A DNA stretch of 64,000 nucleotides from Candidatus Amulumruptor caecigallinarius (GTDB lineage: Bacteria > Bacteroidota > Bacteroidia > Bacteroidales > Muribaculaceae): NCBI GenBank assembly GCA_944321825.1, contig CALUMU010000002.1, forward strand, positions 62,001-126,000, given 5' to 3'. The stretch's first letter is position 1, and the number at the start of each line of letters is the position of its first letter. Positions 55,901-64,000 of the stretch are shown piece by piece. Made by a program: the position numbers and the translations under genes. A model generated the notes under the pieces. That model was given only the letters and a program-made list of their open reading frames with translations. It was not told the DNA's origin and did no database searches.

Positions 55901-57791
55901 CGAGGTCGTGGGAACGCTCGTCGTAGGGCTTGACAACTTCATGTACAACCGTCAGAAAGTCGGAAAATTCGGATTGGCTCTCAAAGTCGCGGAAAATCCA
56001 AAAATCAAATCGCTCTGGGCCGACGGCATCTTATGGGTCAATGACAAAAAGACCATAGTACTCAGCGGTGCCCTCAACGACAGCACACGCAAAAGCCCGT
56101 TCCTGCTTGACATGTCCATGATACATTTTCCTCTGAATGTGGCAAATCCGTTCCTCCCCGTCGGTACTGCCAAACTCGGCGGAAGCCTTAACGGCACAAT
56201 GAAGCTGAGCGGTTCGGCAACGAAACCCGTGGTTGACGGCTATCTGCAATTCGACAGCGCATCTGTCATGGTCGATATGATCGGAGCTACTTACCGGTTC
56301 TCTGACACCAAAATACCGGTCGACAGCAATATTGTGCGATTTGACAATTTCGCCATCAATACGCTCAACGACAACCCTCTGACTATCAATGGCACTGCCG
56401 ACATCAGCAACCTTGACGATGTACGGCTCAAATTGCACCTCGAAGGCAACGACATGCTCATGGTCAACAGCAACCGCCCCAAAGGTGCCGACATATATGG
56501 GAAAGGGTACATCGGCATAAATGCCGATGTCAGCGGCAGCATGTCGGATTTATACTGCAATGCCGATGTCTCGCTGCTGTCAGGCTCCGATGTGACATAT
56601 GTCATGACCTCCTCACAGGCCGCTCTCACATCACAAAGCACCGACGATATGGTCTCCTTTGTCAATTTTGCCGATACGACCCAAATATCAGAGGATTCAA
56701 AACAGGCGCAGACAAGCAACATGACCCTGAATGCGACATTGCGCGTCATGCCTAACGCCACCGTCAATGTCGACATTTCGACCGACGGCAAAAACCACGC
56801 ATCCATAATCGGGCAAGGGGAACTGACATATACCATGTCGCCCCAAAACTCCGGACGAGTGATAGGCCGCTACACCATCAATGAGGGAGAAGTAAAATAC
56901 ACTCCTCCTCTGATGTCAGAAAAAGACTTCAAATTCAAGGAGGGCAGCTATGTCAACTTCACAGGCGACATGATGAACCCCGGCCTCAACATCTCGGCGA
57001 CAGATAGGATGAAAGCCAATGTCTCTCCAGAGGGCGGCAACTCACGCCTTGTATATTTCAACGTGACTATCAATGTCACCGGCTCGCTCGACAATATGAA
57101 GGTGGAGTTCGACCTGTCATGTGACGACGACATAACCATACAGAATGAGCTGTCGGCCATGTCGCCCGAACAGAGAGCCAACCAAGCCATGAACCTGCTC
57201 CTTTATGGAGTTTACACCGGTCCGGGCACAAAGGCCAATGCCGGGCTCAGCGGCAACCCGCTCTACTCGTTCCTCGCATCGCAGCTCAACACTCTTGCAT
57301 CAAACATAAAATTCGTCGACATCAGTTTTGGCATCGACCAATACAGCTCAACCATACAGGGCAATACGTCGACCGCCACAAACTACAGCTACCAGATATC
57401 TAAGAACCTGCTCAACAACCGTATACGCATTGTTGTCGGCGGCAGCTACACGACCGATCCGCAGGCCGATGAGAACTTTGCTGAAAACCTCGTCAACAAC
57501 ATCTCGTTTGAGTACCTCCTCAATCGCTCAGGCTCGATGTATGTCAAACTTTTCCGCCACACAGGCTATGAGATTGTCGAAGGCGAGATAATCTCCACAG
57601 GAGTCGGTTTCGTCTACAAGCGCAATCTCAACTCTTTGCGCCACATGTTCAAATTCGGCAGGCCCAACAAGCAGCAAACACCGCCGCCTGACACTACCAC
57701 TGCCGACATCCCGTCAATCGACACTGCTCCTACCACTAAGGAGCAAGATACGACATCGGCTCATCCTAACGATGAAAAGCAAGAAAAATGA
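52953..57791 (+). CDS. tamB: TamB-like translocation and assembly protein (DUF490)
   Basis: A 1612-residue AsmA-like protein with one N-terminal helix (ITAWVIGIAIGLPLLIAMML) in the inner membrane and a long beta-helical groove spanning the periplasm, thought to carry lipids or help insert outer-membrane proteins. The N-terminal part reads YIAESTGMKIDVGYLRLKFPLNLSVDDV, and the C-terminal DUF490 region includes YTINEGEVKYTPPL and FDLSCDDDITIQNELSAMSPEQ. The start is GTG at 52953; no upstream ATG fits. Its stop overlaps the start of the TamL-type gene (ATGA), so the pair is coupled. The last 60 residues are a Thr/Pro/Asp-rich tail. Confidence 0.92.
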   Translation: MTKVSSHKIIKITAWVIGIAIGLPLLIAMMLYIPPVQRLAVDIASRYIAESTGMKIDVGYLRLKFPLNLSVDDVLVIENTGDTMVTAGNAELRIAMLPLLRGDISLEGFSARSVFYQLGNSDSVIWLRAHIDKADIDNGNMNFSRGSIDVGNTFVDGGCVTLIMKDTTVVAPTDTTAMQPLAIRAQKIRLANIDYRMCMPPIIDTLTAHIGDAILESGVVDTGSRRINASRLSVSGVNATYLTAPMPAQDPVTDSIPPLPDDEMWVITADSVKLQADNAVYATTGAHPLPGLDFNYLQAQDVEIAVTDFYNKGTAIRVPLQRLKATERCGLELSAAGTFSMNGQTMEASGFHISTQRSDIKLDATMGIGDLTSDPDLPLGINLTGILSANDAAMAFPAYAPMIKSLPQPRDFNVRMDANGTTSRLKVDNVKIQLPRVFNLSANGEVKNITDFDKMGGRIEFDGAVTNPKAVNATLASLKMDSTITIPSLKLNGSANYNPGNVSGNLKLVTGSGKLLADGRWVARKESYQADIGLKTFPIDAFMPSLGIKEISAAIHVTGTGYNPLSPATTLLADVSIDDVVYNGSTYTDASLTAEARDGDLKAFLISNNPDARIELNAHAQIDSGIIKGELNGEIQNLDLLALGVMSSPCRGRTDIAVKGQYDPRTEDIQADVNISDFDWLMDTVNYYIPSLTLHATADKQVTAVDILSEDLMLRSIMKTKWDSIMPVIDRVTQVIDNQIANKRADVTRLQQTIPPLDIDLSMGPGNIAGRILAQSGIAFDNMSLTMRNDSLLHLNGGISRLTMGTNVVDSVALHINQHNKYLVYNVKMTNGPGPMAEWADVTVNGFIADDKLALFVDQHNLQGQQGYRLGTVSTLTDSVLTVKLVPRVPVIAYKNWRLNSDNFLSYNIYNKHIEADILLENLPSSLHVFTRPVPNPEEGSSANELVVSAKEIKIEDWIGFSPFAPPMSGVGSANLKIHRVNDEVVGTLVVGLDNFMYNRQKVGKFGLALKVAENPKIKSLWADGILWVNDKKTIVLSGALNDSTRKSPFLLDMSMIHFPLNVANPFLPVGTAKLGGSLNGTMKLSGSATKPVVDGYLQFDSASVMVDMIGATYRFSDTKIPVDSNIVRFDNFAINTLNDNPLTINGTADISNLDDVRLKLHLEGNDMLMVNSNRPKGADIYGKGYIGINADVSGSMSDLYCNADVSLLSGSDVTYVMTSSQAALTSQSTDDMVSFVNFADTTQISEDSKQAQTSNMTLNATLRVMPNATVNVDISTDGKNHASIIGQGELTYTMSPQNSGRVIGRYTINEGEVKYTPPLMSEKDFKFKEGSYVNFTGDMMNPGLNISATDRMKANVSPEGGNSRLVYFNVTINVTGSLDNMKVEFDLSCDDDITIQNELSAMSPEQRANQAMNLLLYGVYTGPGTKANAGLSGNPLYSFLASQLNTLASNIKFVDISFGIDQYSSTIQGNTSTATNYSYQISKNLLNNRIRIVVGGSYTTDPQADENFAENLVNNISFEYLLNRSGSMYVKLFRHTGYEIVEGEIISTGVGFVYKRNLNSLRHMFKFGRPNKQQTPPPDTTTADIPSIDTAPTTKEQDTTSAHPNDEKQEK

Positions 57792-60097
57792 ACAGACTCT
57801 CTATCATTCATTACTTAATAGCCCTCTTCCTGACCATAGGCTTCATAGCCTTCACGAGCGGATGCTCTACCACAAGCCGCTTACAGGAAGGCGAGATACT
57901 GTACACTGGGGCAAAGCCTCTGAAAATACAGACTCCCGAAGGCGAAAAGGCGGCTCCCGACCTTGACAGCCAAGTCAAAACCGCGATAAACGTAGCCCCT
58001 AACAACTGCTTGATATCGCCTTACTACCGCTATCCACTCCCTATCGGCCTTTGGGTGTACAACCATTGGGACGAGCCGAAAGGAGGTTTAGGTAAGTGGA
58101 TCTACGAAAAGCTCGTACAAGAGCCTGTACTCATAAGCGATGTCAGGCCTGAAGTACGCACCAAGATGATCGACGAGATTCTTGACAATAACGGCTATTT
58201 CCAAGGCTCTGCGTCATACGAACTCGTACAGGGCAAAAACAAAAAGAAAGCATCCATACGGTACAACATATCCACCGGCCCGTCGTATGCCATGGATTCT
58301 ATCATCATGCTCCCCGACACGTGCCATCTCAATCATATGATAGACTCTATCGCACGTAGAGGCACTTACCTTAAAGCCGGGCAAAGATATTGCGCCGACT
58401 CGCTTGCCAGCGAGCGAGTCCGCATCACCAACTCTCTACGTAATCGTGGATATTATTTCTTCAATCCGGAATATATCAAATATCTCGCCGACAGCACCAT
58501 AAACAGAGGTTCAATAACCATGAAAGTGACACTTGACGCGAATATCCCCGAATATGCGCTGCAACGCTACGTCACAGGTAAGATACAGACCACCGTAAAC
58601 CGCAATCTCGGAGGCGGCACGCCGGACACGACATATACAAAACGTGGGATGCTGATACAAATGCAGCCGTCAAAGCTCCGCAAGGCAATCATACCTGAAA
58701 ATGTGACATTCAGGCATGGCAAGGTGTTCAGTGTCCGCGACATGAACCGCACACAGACATACTTGTCGCAATTAGGCATATTCAACGCCATAGACATACA
58801 GGCAGTCAGAGACACCACTGCGTCCGTACCTACGCTTGACGTGTATATCGATTGCACTTTCGACACTCCGTGGCAGGCCAATTTCGAAGTCGATGTAACC
58901 TCCAAGTCCAACAGCTACCTGGGACCTGGAGCGAGCATAGGGGTGACTAACCGCAACCTGTGGGGCGGAGGCGAACAGCTCAACATACAGCTGAGAGGTG
59001 CATACGAATGGGAAACAGGCAAGAGCAACAACCGCTCTGTGTTCAACTCCTATGAAGTAGGTCTGACCTCGTCGCTCGCATTTCCACGGCTGATAGCACC
59101 ACGGTTCATTCCACGCCGCCGCCACTCTATGAACTGGACCCGCATAACCCTGTCAGGCAAATTCCTCAACCGCCCCCACTATTTCACACTCGGACAGATC
59201 GACGGCTCGTTCAGCTACGACTGGCAGTCGTCACGCCATGTCAGCCAGACTCTTAACCTCTTCAAACTGACCTACACCAATCTACTGCGTTCCACCCATG
59301 AGTTCGACTCCATCATGGCAAACAACCCTGCTATAGCCCTGAGCTTCCAGAGCCAGTTCGTCCCCCAGATTTCCTATACATACAATTATAGCCGAAACTT
59401 CCGCAAACGCCGGACGGTCGATTTCTCATTCACCATCCAGGAGGCCGGCAACGTCATGTGGGGACTTTGGAAAGCTTTCGGCAGCAAGACCGGCGAAATG
59501 AAGTTGCTCAACACCCCGTTCAGCCAGTTTATCAAAGGGTCGGCACAGCTCGTCTACGGTCATCGTCTCGGGCTGAAAGACATCTGGTTGGTATCACGTG
59601 TAGGGATAGGAGCCGAACATGCCTATGGCAACTCATCCGTTGTCCCCTACAGCGAGCAGTTTTACATAGGCGGAGCCAACTCGATACGAGCATTTACCGT
59701 CCGAAGCCTCGGTCCTGGCAGCTACCGCCCGCCCGAAGCAGAAACCAACGGATACTTCGACCAGACAGGTACATTCAAACTCGAACTCAACACCGAGTTG
59801 CGCTTCCCCATAATCGGCCCGCTTCACGGCGCGTTGTTCCTTGATGCCGGCAACATCTGGCTGCTCAAAGACGATCCTGACCGCCCCGGCGGCACATTGA
59901 AAGGCTCTACATTTCTCAACGACATAGCCCTCGGTACTGGTGTAGGACTCCGTTTCGACCTCGGAATGATGGTAATCCGAGGCGACCTCGGATATGCCCT
60001 CCATGCCCCTTACGACACCGGCGAGCGGGGTTACTTCAATATGCCCTCGTTCGGCAAGTCCCTCGCTTTCCATCTCGCCATCGGCTATCCTTTCTGA
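57788..60097 (+). CDS. tamL: TamL-type lipidated Omp85 outer-membrane protein
   Basis: A 769-residue BamA/TamA-family protein. The N-terminus is a lipoprotein signal with lipobox TSGC (Cys about 26), which marks the TamL type of Bacteroidota rather than plain TamA. POTRA-like repeats follow (about 45-340), then the barrel with WQANFEVDVTSKSNSYLGPGASIGVTNRNLWGGGE, FYIGGANSIRAFTVRSLGPG (lid-lock region) and the closing LAIGYPF with terminal Phe. It partners TamB in outer-membrane assembly, by family knowledge. Stop and start overlap with tamB. Confidence 0.92.
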   Translation: MNRLSIIHYLIALFLTIGFIAFTSGCSTTSRLQEGEILYTGAKPLKIQTPEGEKAAPDLDSQVKTAINVAPNNCLISPYYRYPLPIGLWVYNHWDEPKGGLGKWIYEKLVQEPVLISDVRPEVRTKMIDEILDNNGYFQGSASYELVQGKNKKKASIRYNISTGPSYAMDSIIMLPDTCHLNHMIDSIARRGTYLKAGQRYCADSLASERVRITNSLRNRGYYFFNPEYIKYLADSTINRGSITMKVTLDANIPEYALQRYVTGKIQTTVNRNLGGGTPDTTYTKRGMLIQMQPSKLRKAIIPENVTFRHGKVFSVRDMNRTQTYLSQLGIFNAIDIQAVRDTTASVPTLDVYIDCTFDTPWQANFEVDVTSKSNSYLGPGASIGVTNRNLWGGGEQLNIQLRGAYEWETGKSNNRSVFNSYEVGLTSSLAFPRLIAPRFIPRRRHSMNWTRITLSGKFLNRPHYFTLGQIDGSFSYDWQSSRHVSQTLNLFKLTYTNLLRSTHEFDSIMANNPAIALSFQSQFVPQISYTYNYSRNFRKRRTVDFSFTIQEAGNVMWGLWKAFGSKTGEMKLLNTPFSQFIKGSAQLVYGHRLGLKDIWLVSRVGIGAEHAYGNSSVVPYSEQFYIGGANSIRAFTVRSLGPGSYRPPEAETNGYFDQTGTFKLELNTELRFPIIGPLHGALFLDAGNIWLLKDDPDRPGGTLKGSTFLNDIALGTGVGLRFDLGMMVIRGDLGYALHAPYDTGERGYFNMPSFGKSLAFHLAIGYPF

Positions 60098-60139
60098 TGC
60101 AATATACCTGCGTGAATCGGAGTGTAAAATAAAGTCTTA

Positions 60140-60182
60140 CACAAAAGTTGACATCGGATATACGATAATAGCTACTTTTGTG
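60140..60182 (+). promoter_or_regulatory. promoter with inverted repeat for the gene at 60206
   Basis: CACAAAAGT (60140-60148) and ACTTTTGTG (60174-60182) form a 9-bp inverted repeat 25 bases apart. The right arm includes the -7 box TACTTTTG (60173-60180), and a TTG at 60148 could serve as -33. Confidence 0.45.
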
Positions 60183-60205
60183 ATGTACTTTATCTTTCAA
60201 TTCCC

Positions 60206-61153
60206 ATGGTTATCAGATTCCCGATTGCTGTTCGCTTAGCAGCCTGTACACTTATTGCAGCATTGATTGCCCCTGATGTTTACGCTGGCAAACGTCTCAA
60301 ACGATTCTCCACAACCGAAGACCATTACATCGATGAGCTTTTCTACGACGGAGAGTCAGGAAGGCTTATGATGGTGCAAGAGACTGGAATCCCGGGCGAC
60401 AGATACGGGGAGTCAATCAATCAGACCGCACTGGTTGACTGGTCTCGGTTTGACAGCAATCTGATTTCAATAAAGACATCTGGCGAAGGCTATATTCCTG
60501 ACGAGACTGTCACGCTCAACGCCGATGGATTGATTGCACGGTTGGAAATACCTGGCGACGAGCCATCAGATGATGTGACATATGAGTATCATTATGATAC
60601 TGACGGATATTGCACTGAGGTTATAGGGAGTAATATATACAATGGTCACGTGTACGCGAATACATGGACATATGGATGGGAAAACGGCGACCTTGTGTCA
60701 TACAACGATGGATATTGGACCGCCGAGTATGGCGACACGGCATATCCCGATGGAGCACAGTTCATAGGCGCATTCTTTGACTCCTTTGCCATGCGCTTTC
60801 GCCAATCGTTTATAGGTGCATATTGCGGTTTTATGAAATCGAGCCGGCATCATCTGACACGCTGCAAAGATGATGACGGTTACTACGACTATTACCAATA
60901 TGACTTGGACGAAGATGGCTATCCTACTGAGATTAGAATCTACAACGACCGAGAGATGACAAGGCTATACCATACATTCACTTTCGAATGGGAGGATAGC
61001 GCAGCAGCCGACGATGTGAATGAGGACTCCGAGGTCATGCCGGAGTCCTACTTTACGCCTGACGGCATACGACACACCTCACCTCAACATGGGCTGAATA
61101 TAATCCGATACACCGACGGCACAACCCGGAAAATATTTATAACACGTCCCTAA
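60206..61153 (+). CDS. exported protein of unknown function (DUF4595-like)
   Basis: A 315-residue exported protein: signal LAACTLIAALIAPDVYA, then a chain of short Tyr/Asp-rich strands such as ITVTLNADGLIARL-type, TYEYHYDTDGYCTEV, TWTYGWENGDLVSYN and YYQYDLDEDGYPTEI. The Y.YD.DGY.T.I repeats resemble the DUF4595 / YD-like repeat proteins of Bacteroidota, a match I hold loosely. No catalytic motif. It has its own promoter and no operon partner. Confidence 0.7.
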   Translation: MVIRFPIAVRLAACTLIAALIAPDVYAGKRLKRFSTTEDHYIDELFYDGESGRLMMVQETGIPGDRYGESINQTALVDWSRFDSNLISIKTSGEGYIPDETVTLNADGLIARLEIPGDEPSDDVTYEYHYDTDGYCTEVIGSNIYNGHVYANTWTYGWENGDLVSYNDGYWTAEYGDTAYPDGAQFIGAFFDSFAMRFRQSFIGAYCGFMKSSRHHLTRCKDDDGYYDYYQYDLDEDGYPTEIRIYNDREMTRLYHTFTFEWEDSAAADDVNEDSEVMPESYFTPDGIRHTSPQHGLNIIRYTDGTTRKIFITRP

Positions 61154-61452
61154 ACTTAAGAGGGGGGAGTAAATTACTATGTTTTAAACATCATTTAAAG
61201 TAAAGTCTCTATAAGATTTAATAAAAAGAGGGATGCCGAGGATATAGTTTTGATGTCATTACGAGTCAAAAACATCCATTACCAGAGTATATGGTTTGGG
61301 GGTATCTGAAAAAAATATGGCCGTGATGTGAGTTTAGGCAATAAAAAGAGTTAACTTTGCTAAAAGTTTTGCCAAGGCAAGGCTGCACCGCTCTCTGTAC
61401 TGTAACAACAATGTTAAATTTCAAAATACACTAAACACATCATAATACTGAT
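61154..61452 (+). other. 299-base intergenic region with a -7 box
   Basis: No open frame or RNA gene recognised. TAACTTTG at 61352-61359 on plus fits a -7 box for the DUF4494 gene, giving a leader of about 90 bases. The leader has no evident structured element. Confidence 0.5.
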
Positions 61453-61908
61453 ATGGCTAACTGGTTTGAAACCAAGGTGCGCTATGACAAAGTCATGGAA
61501 AACGGCGCGCAAAAAAAAGTCACCGACACATTTCTCGTAGACGCTATAAGCTTTACCGAGGCCGAAAGCCGCATCACCGAAGAGGTATGCCACATGGCTT
61601 CGGAATTCTCGGTTTCGGCTGTGAAACGGACCAAAATAGCCGAAATATTCTTCGACGATGTAGACGATACAGCCGACAAGTGGTATCTCGTCAAAGTCGG
61701 GTTTATCACCATCGACGAGAAAAGCGCAGTGGAGAAAAAGTCATATTCGCTCATACTCGTGCAGGCCGGCAGTTTCAAGGATGCCTTTGACAAATTTACC
61801 GACGGCATGAAAGGCACTATGGCCGACTACGAAATCGCATCTATTACCGAGACCCCGATACTGGATGTCTACAAGATGAAAGTCACCATAGGAAACGAAA
61901 AAAACTAA
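61453..61908 (+). CDS. DUF4494 family protein
   Basis: A 151-residue cytoplasmic protein. ANWFETKVRYDKVMENG, TDTFLVDAISFTEAESRI, KWYLVKVGFITIDEK and SYSLILVQA are the core of DUF4494, a Bacteroidota family of unknown role with a ferredoxin-like look. It lies 22 bases ahead of the YggS-type gene, a pairing I remember from other Bacteroidales, which hints at a shared process. Confidence 0.9.
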   Translation: MANWFETKVRYDKVMENGAQKKVTDTFLVDAISFTEAESRITEEVCHMASEFSVSAVKRTKIAEIFFDDVDDTADKWYLVKVGFITIDEKSAVEKKSYSLILVQAGSFKDAFDKFTDGMKGTMADYEIASITETPILDVYKMKVTIGNEKN

Positions 61909-61930
61909 CTGACCCACAACTCCACTCCTC

Positions 61931-62599
61931 ATGGGCATAGCTGAAAACATATCTGCAATCAAGGCCACCCTGCTCGACGGTGTGCGCCTGATTGCAGTAT
62001 CGAAATTCCACCCTGCCGAAGCGATAGCCGAAGCTTACGAGGCAGGGCAACGGGACTTCGGCGAAAGCCGTGTGCAGGAACTCTCAGCCAAGGCTCCAGT
62101 TCTCCCCGACGACATACACTGGCACTTCATAGGGCATCTGCAGACCAACAAGGTAAGGCAGCTTATCCCACATGTCGACACCATCCAGAGCGTCGACTCC
62201 CTCAGGCTTCTGCGCCTGATTGACAGCGAAGCTGTCCGTGTCGGACGCACTGTCAATGTCATGATACAGGTGCATGTGGCACAGGAAGAAACCAAATTCG
62301 GCTTTGCCCCTGACGAACTGCTCACATCGCTCACTCCTGAAGTTGTCGAGCCGATGCACAATATCATCATCACAGGTATCATGGGCATGGCATCCAACAC
62401 CGATGACGACGAGCGTGTAGAAGCCGATTTTGAAGCCCTGCGCCGCGTATGGCAGCAGCTCAAAGAGGGAGTGATGGCCAGCAACGAGGCATTTCGCGAA
62501 CTGAGCATGGGCATGAGCCATGATTACCATCTCGCCATGCGGCATGGGGCTACCATGGTACGAATAGGGACAGACATATTCGGCGAACGTCAGTATTAA
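61931..62599 (+). CDS. YggS family pyridoxal-phosphate homeostasis protein
   Basis: A 222-residue alanine-racemase-fold protein that holds pyridoxal 5'-phosphate and keeps its pool in balance. The PLP-binding lysine is Lys 25 in LIAVSKFHPAEAI; other marks are DFGESRVQEL, WHFIGHLQTNKVR, VMIQVHVAQEETKFGF, GIMGMAS and ELSMGMSHDY with TMVRIGTDIFG at the end. Length normal. Confidence 0.95.
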   Translation: MGIAENISAIKATLLDGVRLIAVSKFHPAEAIAEAYEAGQRDFGESRVQELSAKAPVLPDDIHWHFIGHLQTNKVRQLIPHVDTIQSVDSLRLLRLIDSEAVRVGRTVNVMIQVHVAQEETKFGFAPDELLTSLTPEVVEPMHNIIITGIMGMASNTDDDERVEADFEALRRVWQQLKEGVMASNEAFRELSMGMSHDYHLAMRHGATMVRIGTDIFGERQY

Positions 62600-62656
62600 A
62601 CACCTGCTGATACAAACAAAACCTAATCATATAACCTTAAATTCCAATAATCAACT

Positions 62657-63961
62657 ATGAAACAGCAATCTGCAACATCATCGCAGAGCAACATTATCGC
62701 CATCATCACGATGTGCTTCCTGTTTGCGATGATTGCTTTCGTAACCAATCTCGCAGCTCCCGTAGGAACAATATGGGCCTATCAGTATGACTGGGCAGGC
62801 ATGCTCGGCAATCTGGCCAACTTCCTGGCATATCTGTTTATGGGCATCCCTGCGGGCATGATGCTATCGCGAATCGGCTATAAAAAGACAGCTCTCGTGG
62901 CTTTGGCTATCGGCTTCGTCGGCATGGCGTTCCAGTATGTATCCAGCATGGTAGGTGGCGGTCAGGGCATGGCTGCCATGGTAGTATACCTTATCGGAGC
63001 CTTTATTTCTGGCTTCTGCGTCTGCATACTCAACACGGTGGTCAACCCTATGCTCAACCTCATAGGCCACGGCGGCAAACGCGGCAACCAGCTTATACAA
63101 ATCGGTTCGTCATGCAACTCCCTTGCCGGCACAGTAGCCCCACTGTTGGTGGGTATGCTGGTAGGACAGGTTACAGAATCGACCTCCATAGCCGATGTGT
63201 CCCCCCTGCTGCTCATTGCGATGGGTATATTCGTAGCAGCATTCCTGATAATCGGCTCCCTCAAACTCTATGAACCCGAAGCCAACAAGGCAAGTTCGTC
63301 ACGCGATGCCCACAGCCCATGGAGCTTCCGCCACACAGTGCTCGGCGTAATAGGTATCTTCTGTTACGTAGGCATGGAAGTCGGCATACCGGGTGTTCTG
63401 ATTTTCTACCTCTCTGACCCCGTGGCTTCAGGCATCACCCAGAACGGCGTGGCTATCGCCGGTGGAGTCGTGGCAATCTACTGGCTGCTGATGCTCGCCG
63501 GACGTTTCGCCTCATCATTCATCTCAGGAGCTGTGTCAAGCCGTGTGCAGCTCATCACCGTCAGTGCCGTAGGACTCGCACTCGTGCTTGCAGCCATTTT
63601 CACAGGCGACAGCGTGTCGATAGTTGTGCCTGCATGGAGCATAGAAGAGGGATTCTCTACAGCTAATGTACCCATTGCCGCCCTGTTCCTCGTACTCTGC
63701 GGCCTCTGTACATCCGTCATGTGGGGCGCGATATTCAACCTCGCAGTCGAAGGTCTCGGTAAATACACAGCCAAAGCATCAGGCATCTTCATGATGATGG
63801 TAGTAGGCGGCGGCGTGATACCATTCCTGATGAACCTTCTGGCCAAGGACTGGTCTTACATGGGCAGCTACTGGATTGTGGTAGCCATACTTATCTACCT
63901 CCTCTTCTACGCCGTAGCCGGAAGCAAAAACGTCAACAAGGACATCCCTGTAGATGAATAA
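62657..63961 (+). CDS. MFS transporter, FHS-type sugar permease
   Basis: A 434-residue inner-membrane permease with about 12 helices. NFLAYLFMGIPAGMMLSRIGYKKTAL is the loop 2-3 motif of the family, and the CILNTVVNPMLNLIG segment recalls the FHS group (fucose/glucose/galactose:H+ symporters), which is common in Bacteroidota. Substrate not readable. It is 57 bases after the YggS-type gene and the last gene in the window. Confidence 0.88.
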   Translation: MKQQSATSSQSNIIAIITMCFLFAMIAFVTNLAAPVGTIWAYQYDWAGMLGNLANFLAYLFMGIPAGMMLSRIGYKKTALVALAIGFVGMAFQYVSSMVGGGQGMAAMVVYLIGAFISGFCVCILNTVVNPMLNLIGHGGKRGNQLIQIGSSCNSLAGTVAPLLVGMLVGQVTESTSIADVSPLLLIAMGIFVAAFLIIGSLKLYEPEANKASSSRDAHSPWSFRHTVLGVIGIFCYVGMEVGIPGVLIFYLSDPVASGITQNGVAIAGGVVAIYWLLMLAGRFASSFISGAVSSRVQLITVSAVGLALVLAAIFTGDSVSIVVPAWSIEEGFSTANVPIAALFLVLCGLCTSVMWGAIFNLAVEGLGKYTAKASGIFMMMVVGGGVIPFLMNLLAKDWSYMGSYWIVVAILIYLLFYAVAGSKNVNKDIPVDE

Positions 63962-64000
63962 GAAACCGCTCCCATCTAAATAGGCAACTGATATTTATTA

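Noticed and set aside
1-64000. Mobile elements, CRISPR arrays, tRNA or rRNA genes
   Set aside because: No transposase, integrase, direct-repeat array, cloverleaf or rRNA sequence was found on reading the intergenic regions; short RNA genes could still be missed without a model search.

Overview
The window looks like a chromosomal segment of a gut Bacteroidales bacterium, most likely of the Muribaculaceae; the family-level placement is inference. Supporting signs are several families typical of Bacteroidota (DUF3467, DUF4494, DUF5103, DUF3109, NigD-like lipoprotein, the alternative GlmU-like protein, a TamL-type lipidated Omp85 protein), lipoboxes on surface proteins, almost no Shine-Dalgarno sequences, and leader regions that carry the Bacteroidota -7 box TAnnTTTG. 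No rRNA, tRNA, CRISPR array, transposase, phage gene or insertion sequence was recognised. Base composition and gene style are uniform, so this reads as core chromosome rather than a mobile island.

Layout. 1-6862 (minus) is one tight gene string: purU, a flippase-like membrane protein, kdsB, an M16-like protein without its zinc motif, menD, menB and a cut-off menC. 7106-9485 (minus) holds an ABC ATPase, a NigD-like lipoprotein and manA. 9678-11493 (plus) has a DUF3467 protein and cysS, closed by a strong hairpin. 11627-16200 (minus) is an exopolysaccharide module (wza-like, wzc-like, ugd), divergent from a family 2 glycosyltransferase; dnaG follows on minus. 20102-27411 has an exported bleomycin-hydrolase-like protease, a small minus-strand protein, an SDF-family carboxylate/amino-acid symporter, ung, a C_GCAxxG_C_C protein, a DUF5103 protein, a DUF3109 protein and a Wzx-like flippase. 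clpB, the alternative glmU and nhaA follow.

33035-45112 is the least understood part: a receiver-domain / PEP-synthase-N-terminal fusion with an acidic coiled-coil neighbour, a DPP-IV-like peptidase, an orphan membrane protein, miaA, yraN, a rhomboid protease, a small membrane protein that seems to carry the tail usually found on rhomboids, and two tandem membrane-anchored endonuclease/exonuclease/phosphatase proteins. 45191-49818 has an exported M3 peptidase and a GH31 glucosidase, closed by a 21-bp hairpin. 49991-52726 (minus) carries an Lrp/AsnC regulator and an OmpR/histidine-kinase pair. 52953-60097 is the TamB/TamL outer-membrane assembly pair. The end holds an exported repeat protein, a DUF4494 protein, a YggS-type PLP protein and an MFS sugar permease.

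Taken together the genes serve envelope building (KdsB, ManA, GlmU-like, Ugd, Wza/Wzc, Wzx-like, TamB/TamL), menaquinone synthesis, protein quality control and surface proteolysis. The best candidate for an undescribed system is the receiver-PEP-synthase-like fusion at 33035-36010 with its downstream partner; second is the rhomboid / small membrane protein / twin phosphatase cluster at 41779-45112.
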